From NCBI RefSeq assembly GCF_008831285.2, contig NC_045140.1, positions 1,653,528 to 1,717,527 of the forward strand: a DNA stretch of 64,000 bases, read 5' to 3'. Positions 36,200-46,582 of this stretch are shown here, one piece after another. Made by a program: the position numbers and the translations under genes. How positions within the stretch are numbered: the stretch's first letter is position 1; every line of letters starts with the position of its first letter. The notes below the pieces were generated by a model. It ran no database searches, was not told the origin of the DNA, and saw only the letters and a list, made by a program, of their open reading frames with translations. This DNA is from Nymphaea colorata. Taxonomy: Eukaryota > Streptophyta > Magnoliopsida > Nymphaeales > Nymphaeaceae.

Positions 36200-39100
36200 C
36201 TCGGAGGGCGTTAGGACGATGGCGTGACGTCGGCTCTGTGCACCCTCTGGTTAACCTTGGTTAGCCGTAATAACAGAGAAAATTACGAAAATATCCACAT
36301 CATCCCCTCCCAACTCTTTACCAGACAGAGAGAGAATCCTTCCTTCTTTCCTTTCGTCATCCCTGCCCTCGTCTTTTCTGTTTTATGTTTCTCCTGGGAA
36401 TTGCCTCTCTTTTGCACCAAGAACTACCATAGAGGAGTAAGGTGGGAACTGACGCATCCGCTGCGATTTTCTCTCTCATTCGGCACTCAGATCTTCTTCT
36501 GCTTCCGCTTCTCTTTCTATGCTGAAGAAGCCACCGAAAGAAGGGATAGATTACGAGGTGGAGCGTTAATTTTGTTTCTTATGTTTCTGTTCCTTGTGTA
36601 TGTGTATTGGGAGGAGGGGTTTTGCTGCATTCGCGTTGTTTCTCGGTTTCCGGTTCTTCGTGGTTCGTCTTTCGTGCTTTTTCGTCTATGCCCCTTTTTT
36701 TTGAGGTTTTGAGAATGCCGGAGGCGGTCAATACAGACGATCTGCTGACATGTTGACTTACTAAATTGGTTCTGATTTTCGTCGTGTCTTTTTGTGTTCT
36801 TATCTTGCTTCTACTGTTCGTGGTGAGTTTGAGATTACTGTGGCGTTCGCAATGTGGAACCTTTAAGCTTCGGATTCCCGTAATTGAGATAGTTTTACAC
36901 CCCTGACCTGGAATTCTTGTCATCTTTTCTCGATGGCTGGGGTTTGGTTCTTCTGGCAAACATTTCGTGTCTTTTTGAGGTCTCTACTCTGCCAATTATA
37001 GAGGGCAGGGAATGAGAAGTGTGAATCATTTTGCTTGAGCTTGTTCAATTTTTTCGTCATGTTTAGCGCAGAGATCCGGTGATTTCTTGTTGAAGATATT
37101 TTAATAGTCATCAGCTGTCTATTTTTTTGATATTCCTGTGATCCGTGGCTTCTTATTCCTGTGATCTGCGGCCTCGCATTGCATGAAATGAATGCGATAA
37201 GAAGATAGCGTGAAAATTTGTTTGAAATTCTGAACTGATCAGCTGAGTGACGCTATGGTGTTATAGATCATCCATGTAAGTAGAACTGGTGCTTGATTGG
37301 AGTGATCCCTCTCTACTCTTTAGTGGAATGCCTGGTCAGTTCTTCCTTTTGTAATTCATTTGTTCATAGTATGGCAGCCAAGTTCGCTTTCTGGTGGTTT
37401 AAATCTGTCAAAAGAGAAAAGAGGAAAAAAAAGAAAGTGTTTCAAATGCTAGGCTTAGTTTAGCTTTTTCTCTATGTTTGGATGGTACTGTGTCTTCCAC
37501 TGGCATTATAGACTGTTAGTTCGTGGTCAAGAATGTGATTATATCCTGATGCATATTTGATCAGCACACTTCATCTGTGAGTTATGATTAGATGTGACTA
37601 TCTCAGTGTACTGACTATCTCAGTGTACTTTATTCATCGTATATTTGTTGATGTACCAAATAAGTGTTGAACTAGGTCTTACTTTATGTTTGAAACTTTC
37701 AGAAATTAAATGTATCATTTAGTGTGCTGGAGATGGTAAACCCCATTATGGGGCATATGTTGGTTATTTTTCATTGTTAGTCCCTGTTCAAGTTCCCTAA
37801 ATTCAGTTGTTCCTTTTCGGAACTCTTGCATAATGAGATTACTTTGCTACTTGTTTTCGAAAAGTTATCTTCCCTTCCAAAGATTTTTCTGTAATAAAAA
37901 ATACCCACTTTGAAGAGCTTTTGGCACCTTTTATCCTTGATTTTTTGAATCTTACCCCAAGGCTTTGTGGATGATTCATTTGAGTTATGATGGTTTCTTT
38001 CACCTGTATTCGAACTTAACCTCCATAATCATTGGGTGTGGGCTATGGAAAACTAGGGAGAATTCTAAAACAGGTAGAAGGCAGGGATAGTTTGTTTGTA
38101 GCCTGTAAGGAACTGTTTTACTTAAAAAAATGAAAATTCTTAATTTACCTTTTTTTTTTCGAGAAAGCCCAGAACCCAGTTTTCCAAATTCTGTATAACC
38201 TGGTTACTGCACCCTACAATGGATGGTGCCACAGCCACAAAGGTCAGGAATTTGGTTTGCCATGTCAGCCAGACAGGCTTATGATGATAGCTTTTCTGGC
38301 AGCAGCTGGATGCATTGTAAGGCATGTGCAGGTGTGGTTGTGCCATTTTTTCAAATAACTCGGCTGTGGGTGTTTGTCTTTATATACTATACAGAGTACA
38401 CACACACACACACGTAAGAACTAAGAAGTTTATCTGAACTAGAGAATAATAAACTTCAATGATCATTACAATTATGAACAGTTTCACTGACAGTTTGTGC
38501 TGCTAAAGCTCTACGCAACACACACACACACTCACACACACACACACACACACACATAGGAACATTGGTAATACCAGACCACTTAGGTAAGAGACAAAAA
38601 ATGACCCACAGCGCACAACTAGGTGCACACCCTACTCAGGTCCGGCAGCTATTTGCAGCACCATGTGACATAGAATGCACCATACATCTAAGTAGCTATG
38701 CTGCACCAAGTTTGTGGCACACAAATTCTTGTTTTAGTTGGACAACTAAAGGTTGATTTATGAAAACCTGCTAGTACTTAAATGTGTAATGGTAACCTTA
38801 TGCAAAAGCATCATTTTTATCTTTTTAAAGTTGAAGCGTGGAATTTATCGCTCAACAATATGTGGCGTAAATTTTCTTTGAATTTACCGTTGTGCTTCCG
38901 CAAAATGCTCATGCATGTTGTGAACCTTGTATTGCTGTGTTCTGAAAAACTATAAAACATGACATAGCAGTGATGTGTTTCTTTTTTAGATGTCTGCCAA
39001 GATATTATTCATTTATGAACTTTATTTTAAGTTTTCATACTTGTGCATGCGTGTGTGTGTGTGTATGTGTATGTTTGCATATATTGATTATATGTATCTA

Positions 39101-39254
39101 TATATATAGTGCATGTGCATCAGTCAGGTTATCTATTCAGAGATAAAGGCTTGACTGGTTGTTTATCTTGCTAATGTGATCATAATGCTCTATATTTTGT
39201 AGTTATGATGCTTGTACAGAGGTTTGTTTTGATGCTTCTTATTGCTATCTTCAG
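36200..39254 (+). other. Probable 5' UTR exon(s) and intron of the FAR1-related gene
   Basis: 36200-36700 is pyrimidine-rich like a plant leader. Directly before the coding start, ATTGCTATCTTCAG|ACATGG is a good acceptor, so the coding exon is probably preceded by a long leader intron. The donor was not fixed with confidence. The interval contains CA microsatellites near 38398-38414 and 38518-38556 and a GT tract near 39049-39065. Confidence 0.45.
38518..38556. repeat. (CA)n microsatellite
   Basis: About 39 bp of CA with one CT interruption, inside the probable leader intron of the FAR1-related gene. A shorter CA tract lies at 38398-38414. Confidence 0.88.
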
Positions 39255-39256
39255 AC

Positions 39257-41215
39257 ATGGCTCTTGTTGTTGCAAGCGACAATGGAAGTAATGAGAGTGA
39301 TTGTCCTATAAAAGATGTCATTGATCTGGAGGACAGTAGTTTGATACCAAAAGTTGGTATGGAGTTTGATGATGATGTTCATGCATATGAGTTTTACAAT
39401 ATGTATGCTCACAGACAAGGTTTCAGTGTCCGGATTCGTTCATGGGATAAGAACAGCAAAGGGCAGATCACACGTAAGACGTTCGTATGTAACAGGGAAG
39501 GATATACCTTGAGAAAAGGGGGTTCTGCTAGAGTTAGAACTGATGCTAGATGTGGTTGCCTTGCACGAATGATTGTAAAGAAAGGCGCAAATGGCAAGTT
39601 GTATATTGCACAATTTGAACCTACACACAACCATCAAGTTGTTAGTTCTAACAAGGTGAACATGTTGTGGTCACATCGACGAAAAATGCTTTCAGCATAT
39701 GCAGATTTGGCAGAGAAGTCTGGTGTAGGTGTCAAAGATGCATGTACACATTCGGGAAAACAAAATGGTGATAGTAAGGAATCAGCACAGTTACCACTGG
39801 AGTACAGGAACTATTTGAGGAGAAAACGTTCCATAACTCCAAAATATGGTGATGTGGGGGCTCTTTTGCAATATCTACAAGATAAATCTGCAAATGACCC
39901 TGCATTTTTTAGTGCAATACAACTTGATAAAGATGAGCTCATAACAAACATTTTTTGGGCAGATGCACGATCAAGGGCAGATTATGATTGTTTTGGGGAT
40001 GTTGTTTGCTTCGACACCTCTTTGAGAGCTAATAAACACGGCTGGCCTATTGCACTATTTACTGGGGTAAATCATCATAAACAAAGTATTATTTTTGGCA
40101 CCACCTTGTTGTATGATCAGTCTGTTGCATCGTTTGAGTGGTTGTTTAAGACTTTTGAAGGAGCCATGAAAGGAAAACAACCTTGCGTAATATTAACTGA
40201 TCAAGATCAAGCAATAACAAATGTTATACTCAAGGTATGGCCTAATACATCCCATCGGTTGTGTGTATTGCATATCTTTCAGAGTGGTACAAGGCACTTG
40301 GGCCCTGTTTTTAATAGCGGGAATGACCTCAGGAATGACTTCAGCAATTGCTTGTTTCATTGTGATGATCATGATGGGTTCATGTCTGCATGGCAAAACA
40401 TGCTAAAGAAGCACAAAATTGTGGACAATGAATGGTTAGGTAACTTGTTCAAGGAAAAAGAAAAATGGGCATTAGCTTATGGGAGGGACACATTTTGTGC
40501 TGATATGAATGCCACTGAATTAAATGAAAGCATAAATAATCTTTTAAAAAGGTACTTAAACTCAAAGCTGGACATGTTAACTTTTCTCAACAATTATGAA
40601 GAGCTTGTGGATGATCAAAGGAGAGAGGAGTTCAAAGAGGACAATAAAGCAAGAGAAACAGCCCCAGCAATGTTGTACACAAATCTATTGAGAGAAGCTG
40701 CAAAAGTTTACACACCTACAATTTTTGAAATGGTGAGAAAGGAGGCATTGGGTGTTTTGGACTGTAATGTTGACTGTTTGAGTGAAGATGCATACAAGTC
40801 AAAGTATAAAGTCACATCAATGCAGAGTGTTAAGGACCACATTGTTAGTTTTGACTCATCTAATTTCACTATTTCCTGCAGTTGCAAAAAATTCGAGTTC
40901 ATAGGAATTTTATGTTGTCATGCTTTGAAAGTTCTTGATCATCTAAAAGTTAAACAAATTCCAGAACGATACATATTGAAAAGGTGGACAAAAAATGCTA
41001 AAAGTGGTGTAACAACTCATGTTATGGTCCAGACTGATGATGATAAGTTACATTTAGCAGTGCGTTTTAACATTGTACATGATGTTTTGACTAAGCTTGC
41101 AACAAGGGCCTTGAAAAACAAAGAGGCATGCAAGTACCTTGAAGATCAGGCCATGATTATCATAGACGGAGTAGAAAGCATGTTGAAAAAGAATATGGAA
41201 GAAGATACATCTTAG
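39257..41215 (+). CDS. FAR1-related sequence (FRS) protein, MULE-derived
   Basis: 652 aa in one exon. The ATG at 39257 lies two bases after an AG acceptor; the frame stays open further upstream but without ATG. An N-terminal FAR1 DNA-binding domain (about 45-130) has C78, C99/C101, H124 and H126 in the WRKY-GCM1 zinc-finger arrangement. A central MULE transposase domain (about 235-430) has CFDTSLRANKHGWP (D253), VILTDQDQAI (D315) and ATELNESIN (E421). A C-terminal SWIM zinc finger follows, C541-X-C543...C553-X-H555. FAR1/FRS proteins are domesticated Mutator transposases acting as nuclear transcription factors, in Arabidopsis linked to phytochrome A signalling. I saw no terminal inverted repeats, so a domesticated gene is more likely than a live MULE. 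Assignment to an individual FRS member is not possible here. Confidence 0.93.
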   Translation: MALVVASDNGSNESDCPIKDVIDLEDSSLIPKVGMEFDDDVHAYEFYNMYAHRQGFSVRIRSWDKNSKGQITRKTFVCNREGYTLRKGGSARVRTDARCGCLARMIVKKGANGKLYIAQFEPTHNHQVVSSNKVNMLWSHRRKMLSAYADLAEKSGVGVKDACTHSGKQNGDSKESAQLPLEYRNYLRRKRSITPKYGDVGALLQYLQDKSANDPAFFSAIQLDKDELITNIFWADARSRADYDCFGDVVCFDTSLRANKHGWPIALFTGVNHHKQSIIFGTTLLYDQSVASFEWLFKTFEGAMKGKQPCVILTDQDQAITNVILKVWPNTSHRLCVLHIFQSGTRHLGPVFNSGNDLRNDFSNCLFHCDDHDGFMSAWQNMLKKHKIVDNEWLGNLFKEKEKWALAYGRDTFCADMNATELNESINNLLKRYLNSKLDMLTFLNNYEELVDDQRREEFKEDNKARETAPAMLYTNLLREAAKVYTPTIFEMVRKEALGVLDCNVDCLSEDAYKSKYKVTSMQSVKDHIVSFDSSNFTISCSCKKFEFIGILCCHALKVLDHLKVKQIPERYILKRWTKNAKSGVTTHVMVQTDDDKLHLAVRFNIVHDVLTKLATRALKNKEACKYLEDQAMIIIDGVESMLKKNMEEDTS

Positions 41216-44200
41216 CAATCTCATTCAGTCAATTGAATGTGTGAGTATGAATCTTCTGATTGTCCTCTTCAGCAATCAAACGTGATTCTTATCACACACA
41301 TAACTTCCAAACAAGTAAACAAGTATGATAAGAGATTTAGAAACAAGTGGCAGGAGGGGAAGACTCATGATCTTATCTCTTGTTGGGCAAGATATGATTG
41401 AGAAAAGAAAAATGAAGAAGATTGAGAAGATGTAATGTCTGTTAGAGGACAACGTATCACAAGTCCTCATGGTCTGTATGTTTGGATCTGTTGACTTTGA
41501 AATTGTTCACTTTTTGGTATCTTCATATCTTCTATTTTCTATACTAACATTAGGTTTATATTTCCTGTGATGTAGAGAAGGACATACATGAAGAGCCAGA
41601 TGGTTATATGTATTTGCACCAAGAAATCCTCCTTTTGGAGATTTTATTGTGTGCACATTGAAATGCAGGTAAATTTTGGTCTAGCCTGAATTAAAGATTT
41701 TATGTTTCTTTGTACTACGCTTTCATATGTATTTCCACCAAGCAATCCTCCTTTTAGATTTGTATGCACAAGGGAATGCAGGTAAATTTTGGTCTAGCTT
41801 GAACTAAAATGTTTGTTTTTTGTACTATGCTCGATATTTCTTGTCGTCAGATATGAGGCTGAGTTTCTAGCAAATCCATAAGTCTTAGAGAAATGTTCTT
41901 TTATTATTAATGGATGCACTGAGTTCATGGACATTTTAGACCATCTCAAAGGAGCAAATTCTACTTGATTAAGAGTTTGTTTCAAATGGGTGACCTTGTA
42001 AGTCTGGGCAACAGGCTAGATCCTGGTTGGTCAAAAACAGGTCTTTATCTGCCTTTATATTTACAACTTGCCACGGTCAAGTGGTCTCACAGGTTTTCTC
42101 GAGGACCATAATAAGATAAAATGGTGATTTCAGGCAGAAAAAAGCCTTAATTGAGGTTGCTTTGGAAGACAAAAGGTGGAACCTAGTTACTTTGCAGTTT
42201 CCCTCTTGTTTGGTTCTCAAAACAGGGTTTCAGTGAAAAGTATAGAACAAAATATTACAAATGAGAAAAAGCTGTCTTTTTCGAGCCTAGCAGTTCAGAA
42301 TGGACCGGCTGAGATCACCTATGTTATAGTGACCTGATTGGCTGCTCTCTAGTTGGTTGGAGGCCGTAAAATGGCTTGAATATTCAAAAAGATTTTAAAA
42401 GAAAATTAGAACAATTTCTATTTTACTGGCCAGAAAGCAGGCCGGATAAGGCTGCCTGTCCCGGGCTACCTTACCTGGCCTATTTTCCAGCAGTGGCTAA
42501 GAAGTGGTGAAATAAAAAAGAACGGATGAGAGAAAAAAAAAATTCTGGCTGTCCCCAGCAAATGATTGCAAAGTAACTATGTTATCCCACCACCACCAAT
42601 GTCATGGGATATTAGAATTAAAGGGGGAGGGGGACTGTGGTCGAGCATGGAGGCTTCTTGGGCTGTTATGGCTCATGAACAGCCTTCTGGTGTGGCCCAG
42701 CCTTATATCTAAGCTGAAGTTAGTCAATATGTTGATGCAGCATCAGTTTGTCCATGAGAGTGAATTGAAAATTTCAGTTTTCAGAGGAAGAAAACAAATT
42801 TACAAACAAGTGAGCCAGCAAAACAGTCAGATATTCTACATGTTCGTGTCATACTTTCTATTGTCTCCTTGCTGGATTTGTGTAATTTCAGCATTTCTCA
42901 TTTCTTTTGTTTATCTGCCAATTCTAAAATTTAGTCCTAAAAAAGTTCCTTGAAAATATTTGGTGCAGTTGCAGCAGGCCTAGAAATTATCATTTATCTG
43001 CTTTCGCAAGGGCCATGATGAGTGAAGACACCCTTTGCTGAGGTTAGTAATTTGCAACTGATGATGCCTAATTGAGACACCATTTCTTCTGGCACTTCAT
43101 GCACATTGGAGATCTCTTCTTTTAGGTATAGCCTCATTGAAACAGGCTCAGCATGGCCTTCTGGGGATGCTTTCAGAATAGTCTATTCCTAGTTCTGGTG
43201 CTTGTTTGGAATTTTGATTGTCACCTTAATGCATGACTGGCTATTCTTTAGTGCACACCTGAGTTTTGTCTTGGTGTTTCTGCTGATATCGAAGGTGACA
43301 TTGCTTGAGAGTTGAGACAGCTGCTGCCTCTGTGGATAATAGTTCTTGAATTGGTGTTGCCATCATATTACATGATTAATTGAGACGGCTGTTTCTTTTC
43401 CTGCACTGGGCTTCTCCACATTGATGATGCAGCATTTCAAGATTGCAGTACTCGAACTTCACATCCTATGACACACATGCTGCAGTTGAAGAGGCGTTGA
43501 ATCTCCACTTGTTAGTTGTTTTCATCTTCATGCTCGTAATATTGTTCTTCTTTCTGACATTTTGTGGGTGCTTCTGGATCAACAAAGGATCAGTTTTTTT
43601 GTGGTAGTAGGACTTTTGCTGTCAAACATGATGGGTGAACTCTCAGGATGCAATGATGCTTGTTTCACCCTTAGCTTTCCTTGACATGCAGAATCACAAT
43701 TCTTGCCAATTATTTGTCTATAACCATTCTCCTTCATGCAAGACCACGGCGAGTGAAAACAGGGTTCTTATATTGGCTAGGTGTTCTGGTTGGTTCAAGA
43801 CCTGATAGCACTTCGAGTAAAGTCACCAAAAAAGATGTGGACCTGTTGCAACTTGATCGGATGGAAAGATTTGAAAAGCAGTGCCATCAGATTCTCTTTG
43901 CTGTTTGCGCCCCACTGTTATGGCAGGTAAGCATTCCGGTCTATGCATATTCAGCCAGCACCCTGCACTTCTGCACTGCCATATCCTTGTTTTTTTAGAC
44001 TGAAATTGATCTGACAAAAAATCCAGGTGCATGAGGAGAACCGGATTTGGATTTTAATTTTGTAGATATACTGGTCTGGTGGAACGGAGATGATTATGTA
44101 TCCTAAAGATACGTAGCCAAAACTTAATTTGAATTATGTATAATATAACATATGCGCTATGTTGTCTCAGTATGTGAAAGTCCAAAAGGACAATCAGAGG

Positions 44201-44335
44201 TGATCTAACTTCTAAGTATGTTGGATATTGGTATCCCGATTATTTGATTTTGCTTCTGTAGCATAAAGTAAGATGACTGATGTTACTTTTATTAAGCACT
44301 TATTGCTAACCATATTAATGAGGAAGATGCGGTCA
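41216..44335. other. Downstream region of the FAR1-related gene, no clear gene
   Basis: Contains the 3' UTR and possibly spliced 3' non-coding exons. The segment 43692-43926 is bounded by an AG acceptor-like and a CAG|gtaagc donor-like site and is open for its length, but matches no family I know. Confidence 0.35.
41607..41835. repeat. ~119-bp tandem duplication
   Basis: tatgtattt(g/c)caccaag(a/c)aatcctcctttt and the following gaatgcaggtaaattttggtctagc...gaa appear twice, starting near 41607 and 41726. They lie about 390-510 bases after the stop codon of the FAR1-related gene, so transcripts may carry both copies. Confidence 0.75.
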
Positions 44336-44337
44336 TC

Positions 44338-44562
44338 AAGGGGGTTGGCGCAATGGTCGAGGGGCTTGGTAGGCGGCTAGTTCCTGTTTTGAATCCTTAG
44401 GGCATGAACTCTTTGTGCTGGAAAAATAAGGGGGTGAGGTGTACCACTAACATGCAAGCTGAAACATGGTGGGGAAGGCCATCTGAGAAACCAAAGCTGG
44501 CCTCGTACCTTAGGAGGATGAGGGTTTGGGTGGAGATTTCAATTCTCTGGTAGGGTCAAATG
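44338..44562 (+). mobile_element. tRNA-derived SINE
   Basis: TTGGCGCAATGGT at 44345-44357 resembles a pol III A box, and GTTTTGAATCC at 44386-44396 resembles a B box (GGTTCGAATCC) with normal spacing. The rest (aaataagggggtgaggtgtacc ... gagggtttgggtggagatt) looks like the body of a plant SINE and does not fold as a tRNA. Ends and target duplications were not resolved. Confidence 0.5.
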
Positions 44563-46440
44563 TTCCTCATGCTTACTCAAGAATGAAAAACATGTTGCTT
44601 TATCTAACTTGGGCCGTGACCAGTTTGCACGCCTTCAATTGAAACTGAGTACAGACTCCACTGAACCTTTTATTAGCTATTCATGGTGTTCCAACACAAC
44701 TGTATCAAACAAAATTCCAGGTTTGATTCTCAGATTGGATCTCATTAGGTTTGATTTTCATATTGGATCTCATCGGCAACAGACAGGTGTTTCTGCTGAA
44801 TTCAGAGAGTCAATTGAGGATGAAAGTTCAAGGATTGACACTGCAGAAATACCTCCTTTTAACTAACTGGGTATTTTCCAGATGACATGATCTGTTTTTC
44901 CCCATGTTTCTCTGCACTTGCCTTGGGATTAACCTGAGAAGGTCTGATATTTCTTGCATAGGTTTGAAAAATAATACAATTTATTCAAGAAATTGTCAAT
45001 ATTCCCTTCGGCAATTTCTAGAGAGATGGTTTGCTAATAAATTAAGAGATAACATTCATATAGTGATCACAAATGTTTGAAATCCGTATTATGCAAGTGC
45101 TGCTTCACCATTCCACCTCTTACTAAATATATGCGGCCATCAATCCAATCTCTTCCATTACCAGGCTGCTTTCCCCCTTGGACTAGAACTACCACATACT
45201 TTATCACATCAATTCTTATTGGACCATGTTATGGGTTTTCATAATTTCAAAATGTTTTCTAAACTTATACATGTAATATTTGCAGTTTGCTTGGTAAGAA
45301 ACACTGCAAGAAAAGTACTCTAGTCTACTTGAAAAGGTACATCTATGGCAATGTTTCTAACGGTTGACACCAATCATGTTTGGCTTTATTATTTTCTTTC
45401 TCGATCATTTTCCCCAAGGTTTATGTTCATCTCTCTTTAATTAGATAAGTCCTGTAGTCCTTCAACATGTGATTCCGTTTATTATGGTTTTACTTTGCCT
45501 TCTAGTTCACAAAACATCCAATCCCTTTCTTTCACCAAGCAAGTTCAAAGAGAAACCCAGACATGAGACGAAAATGCTTTTTAGGAGCAACTGGAAAACC
45601 CCATGCGCTTCCTTCATCCAATGTTGTCCAACCATAGGTCCATAGCATCGTCTTCTCCAAGGAGAAACTTGTGGAATTTGAACCATGACATCCGTATAAT
45701 ACTCAGGGCCAACTTAACATACCACGCAAAAGAGGTTAGTCCATCTTCTTCATGTAACAATTTTCCGTTTTGTCATTACTGTTAACAGTTCGTCTGTTGA
45801 TGATTTCTTCTACATAAGATTTTATAGAAGCGATAATCATGATTGTGTCTAAAAAATAGTAAACTTCGACTCTGCTTCCCCTTCTGCTGAATCATATGGA
45901 GAATGCCTTTCATAGTTTTCAAAATCAATCGCCTACATGAATATTTTGTTCATGATTGCAAACGGGTCAATCATTGGTAGTATACAGTTCACAGATATTC
46001 TTTGATCACAAGAAATGACGCCAACCAACATCACAAAGACGCCCATAAGAAGATGCCAATAAATTGGATTTGCCGATTACAGATCCAAATTTGAACCCCA
46101 ATTGTTCAAGATTTGAGTTACGTGGATAGAAGTTACATGTTCAAGTCGGATACCTGCTAAGTTCGGACTTTGGTTTTAACAAGTTCCATTCAAGTCTGAA
46201 TCGAATATTCAAAATTCCACTATTTGTTGGTTCCCAGATCCGAACCAGTTAGATCCATACAGACGAATTTGATCTGTTGAACTCAGTTCATTCGTCATAA
46301 ACAGAGTATTCAAGAACATTAATCATCTCGATATCTGAAAGCAACATGCTGGTTATCCACGCAGTAGTTCCCAAAGAGGTGCAAAGAGAAATCAACATTC
46401 ATAATCATTGAACTTTATTTGTCACATTATCCTTTCCCTT
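44563..46440. other. Intergenic, nothing recognised
   Basis: AT-rich sequence with only short frames on both strands. The right end borders the 3' end of the minus-strand G6PDH gene. Confidence 0.4.
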
Positions 46441-46444
46441 GCAA

Positions 46445-46455
46445 TTTATTTTATT
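46445..46455 (-). terminator. Poly(A) signal of the G6PDH gene
   Basis: The minus strand reads AATAAAATAAA, two overlapping AATAAA hexamers about 130 bases after the stop codon. Confidence 0.6.
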
Positions 46456-46582
46456 GCATGAGTTGAAACAAAAACAGACACTAGATTTCGACGCAGCAAT
46501 CTCACTCTCATGAACCAATAAACTGATCATACAAATAGAACCGGTACGGATGAGTTCCCGGTTTTACACTATGCAGCGCTTG

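Larger units (their letters stand above)
32920..36200. other. Intergenic and possible 5' end of the nuclease gene
   Basis: The acceptor before 32919 shows that at least one more exon of the minus-strand gene lies to the right, but I could not fix it. A GC-richer block at 34000-34460 with a GA microsatellite (34369-34387) is the best promoter/leader candidate. 34500-36000 is AT-rich with a dispersed repeat near 35.1 kb. Confidence 0.4.

Noticed and set aside
36224..36712. 162-codon plus-strand frame upstream of the FAR1-related gene
   Set aside because: It lacks an ATG at its start and lies in a pyrimidine-rich leader-like region; the Phe/Leu/Ser-rich translation is what such sequence gives.
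38398..38556. Regularly spaced CA blocks as a possible CRISPR-like array
   Set aside because: They are plain dinucleotide microsatellites, and CRISPR arrays are not expected in plant nuclear DNA.
39242..39256. Longer start for the FAR1-related protein
   Set aside because: The extra codons begin with TTG and run across the ttcag acceptor; the first ATG is at 39257.
44345..44400. A tRNA gene
   Set aside because: A- and B-box-like motifs are present but no cloverleaf, anticodon arm or acceptor stem can be folded; a SINE head fits better.
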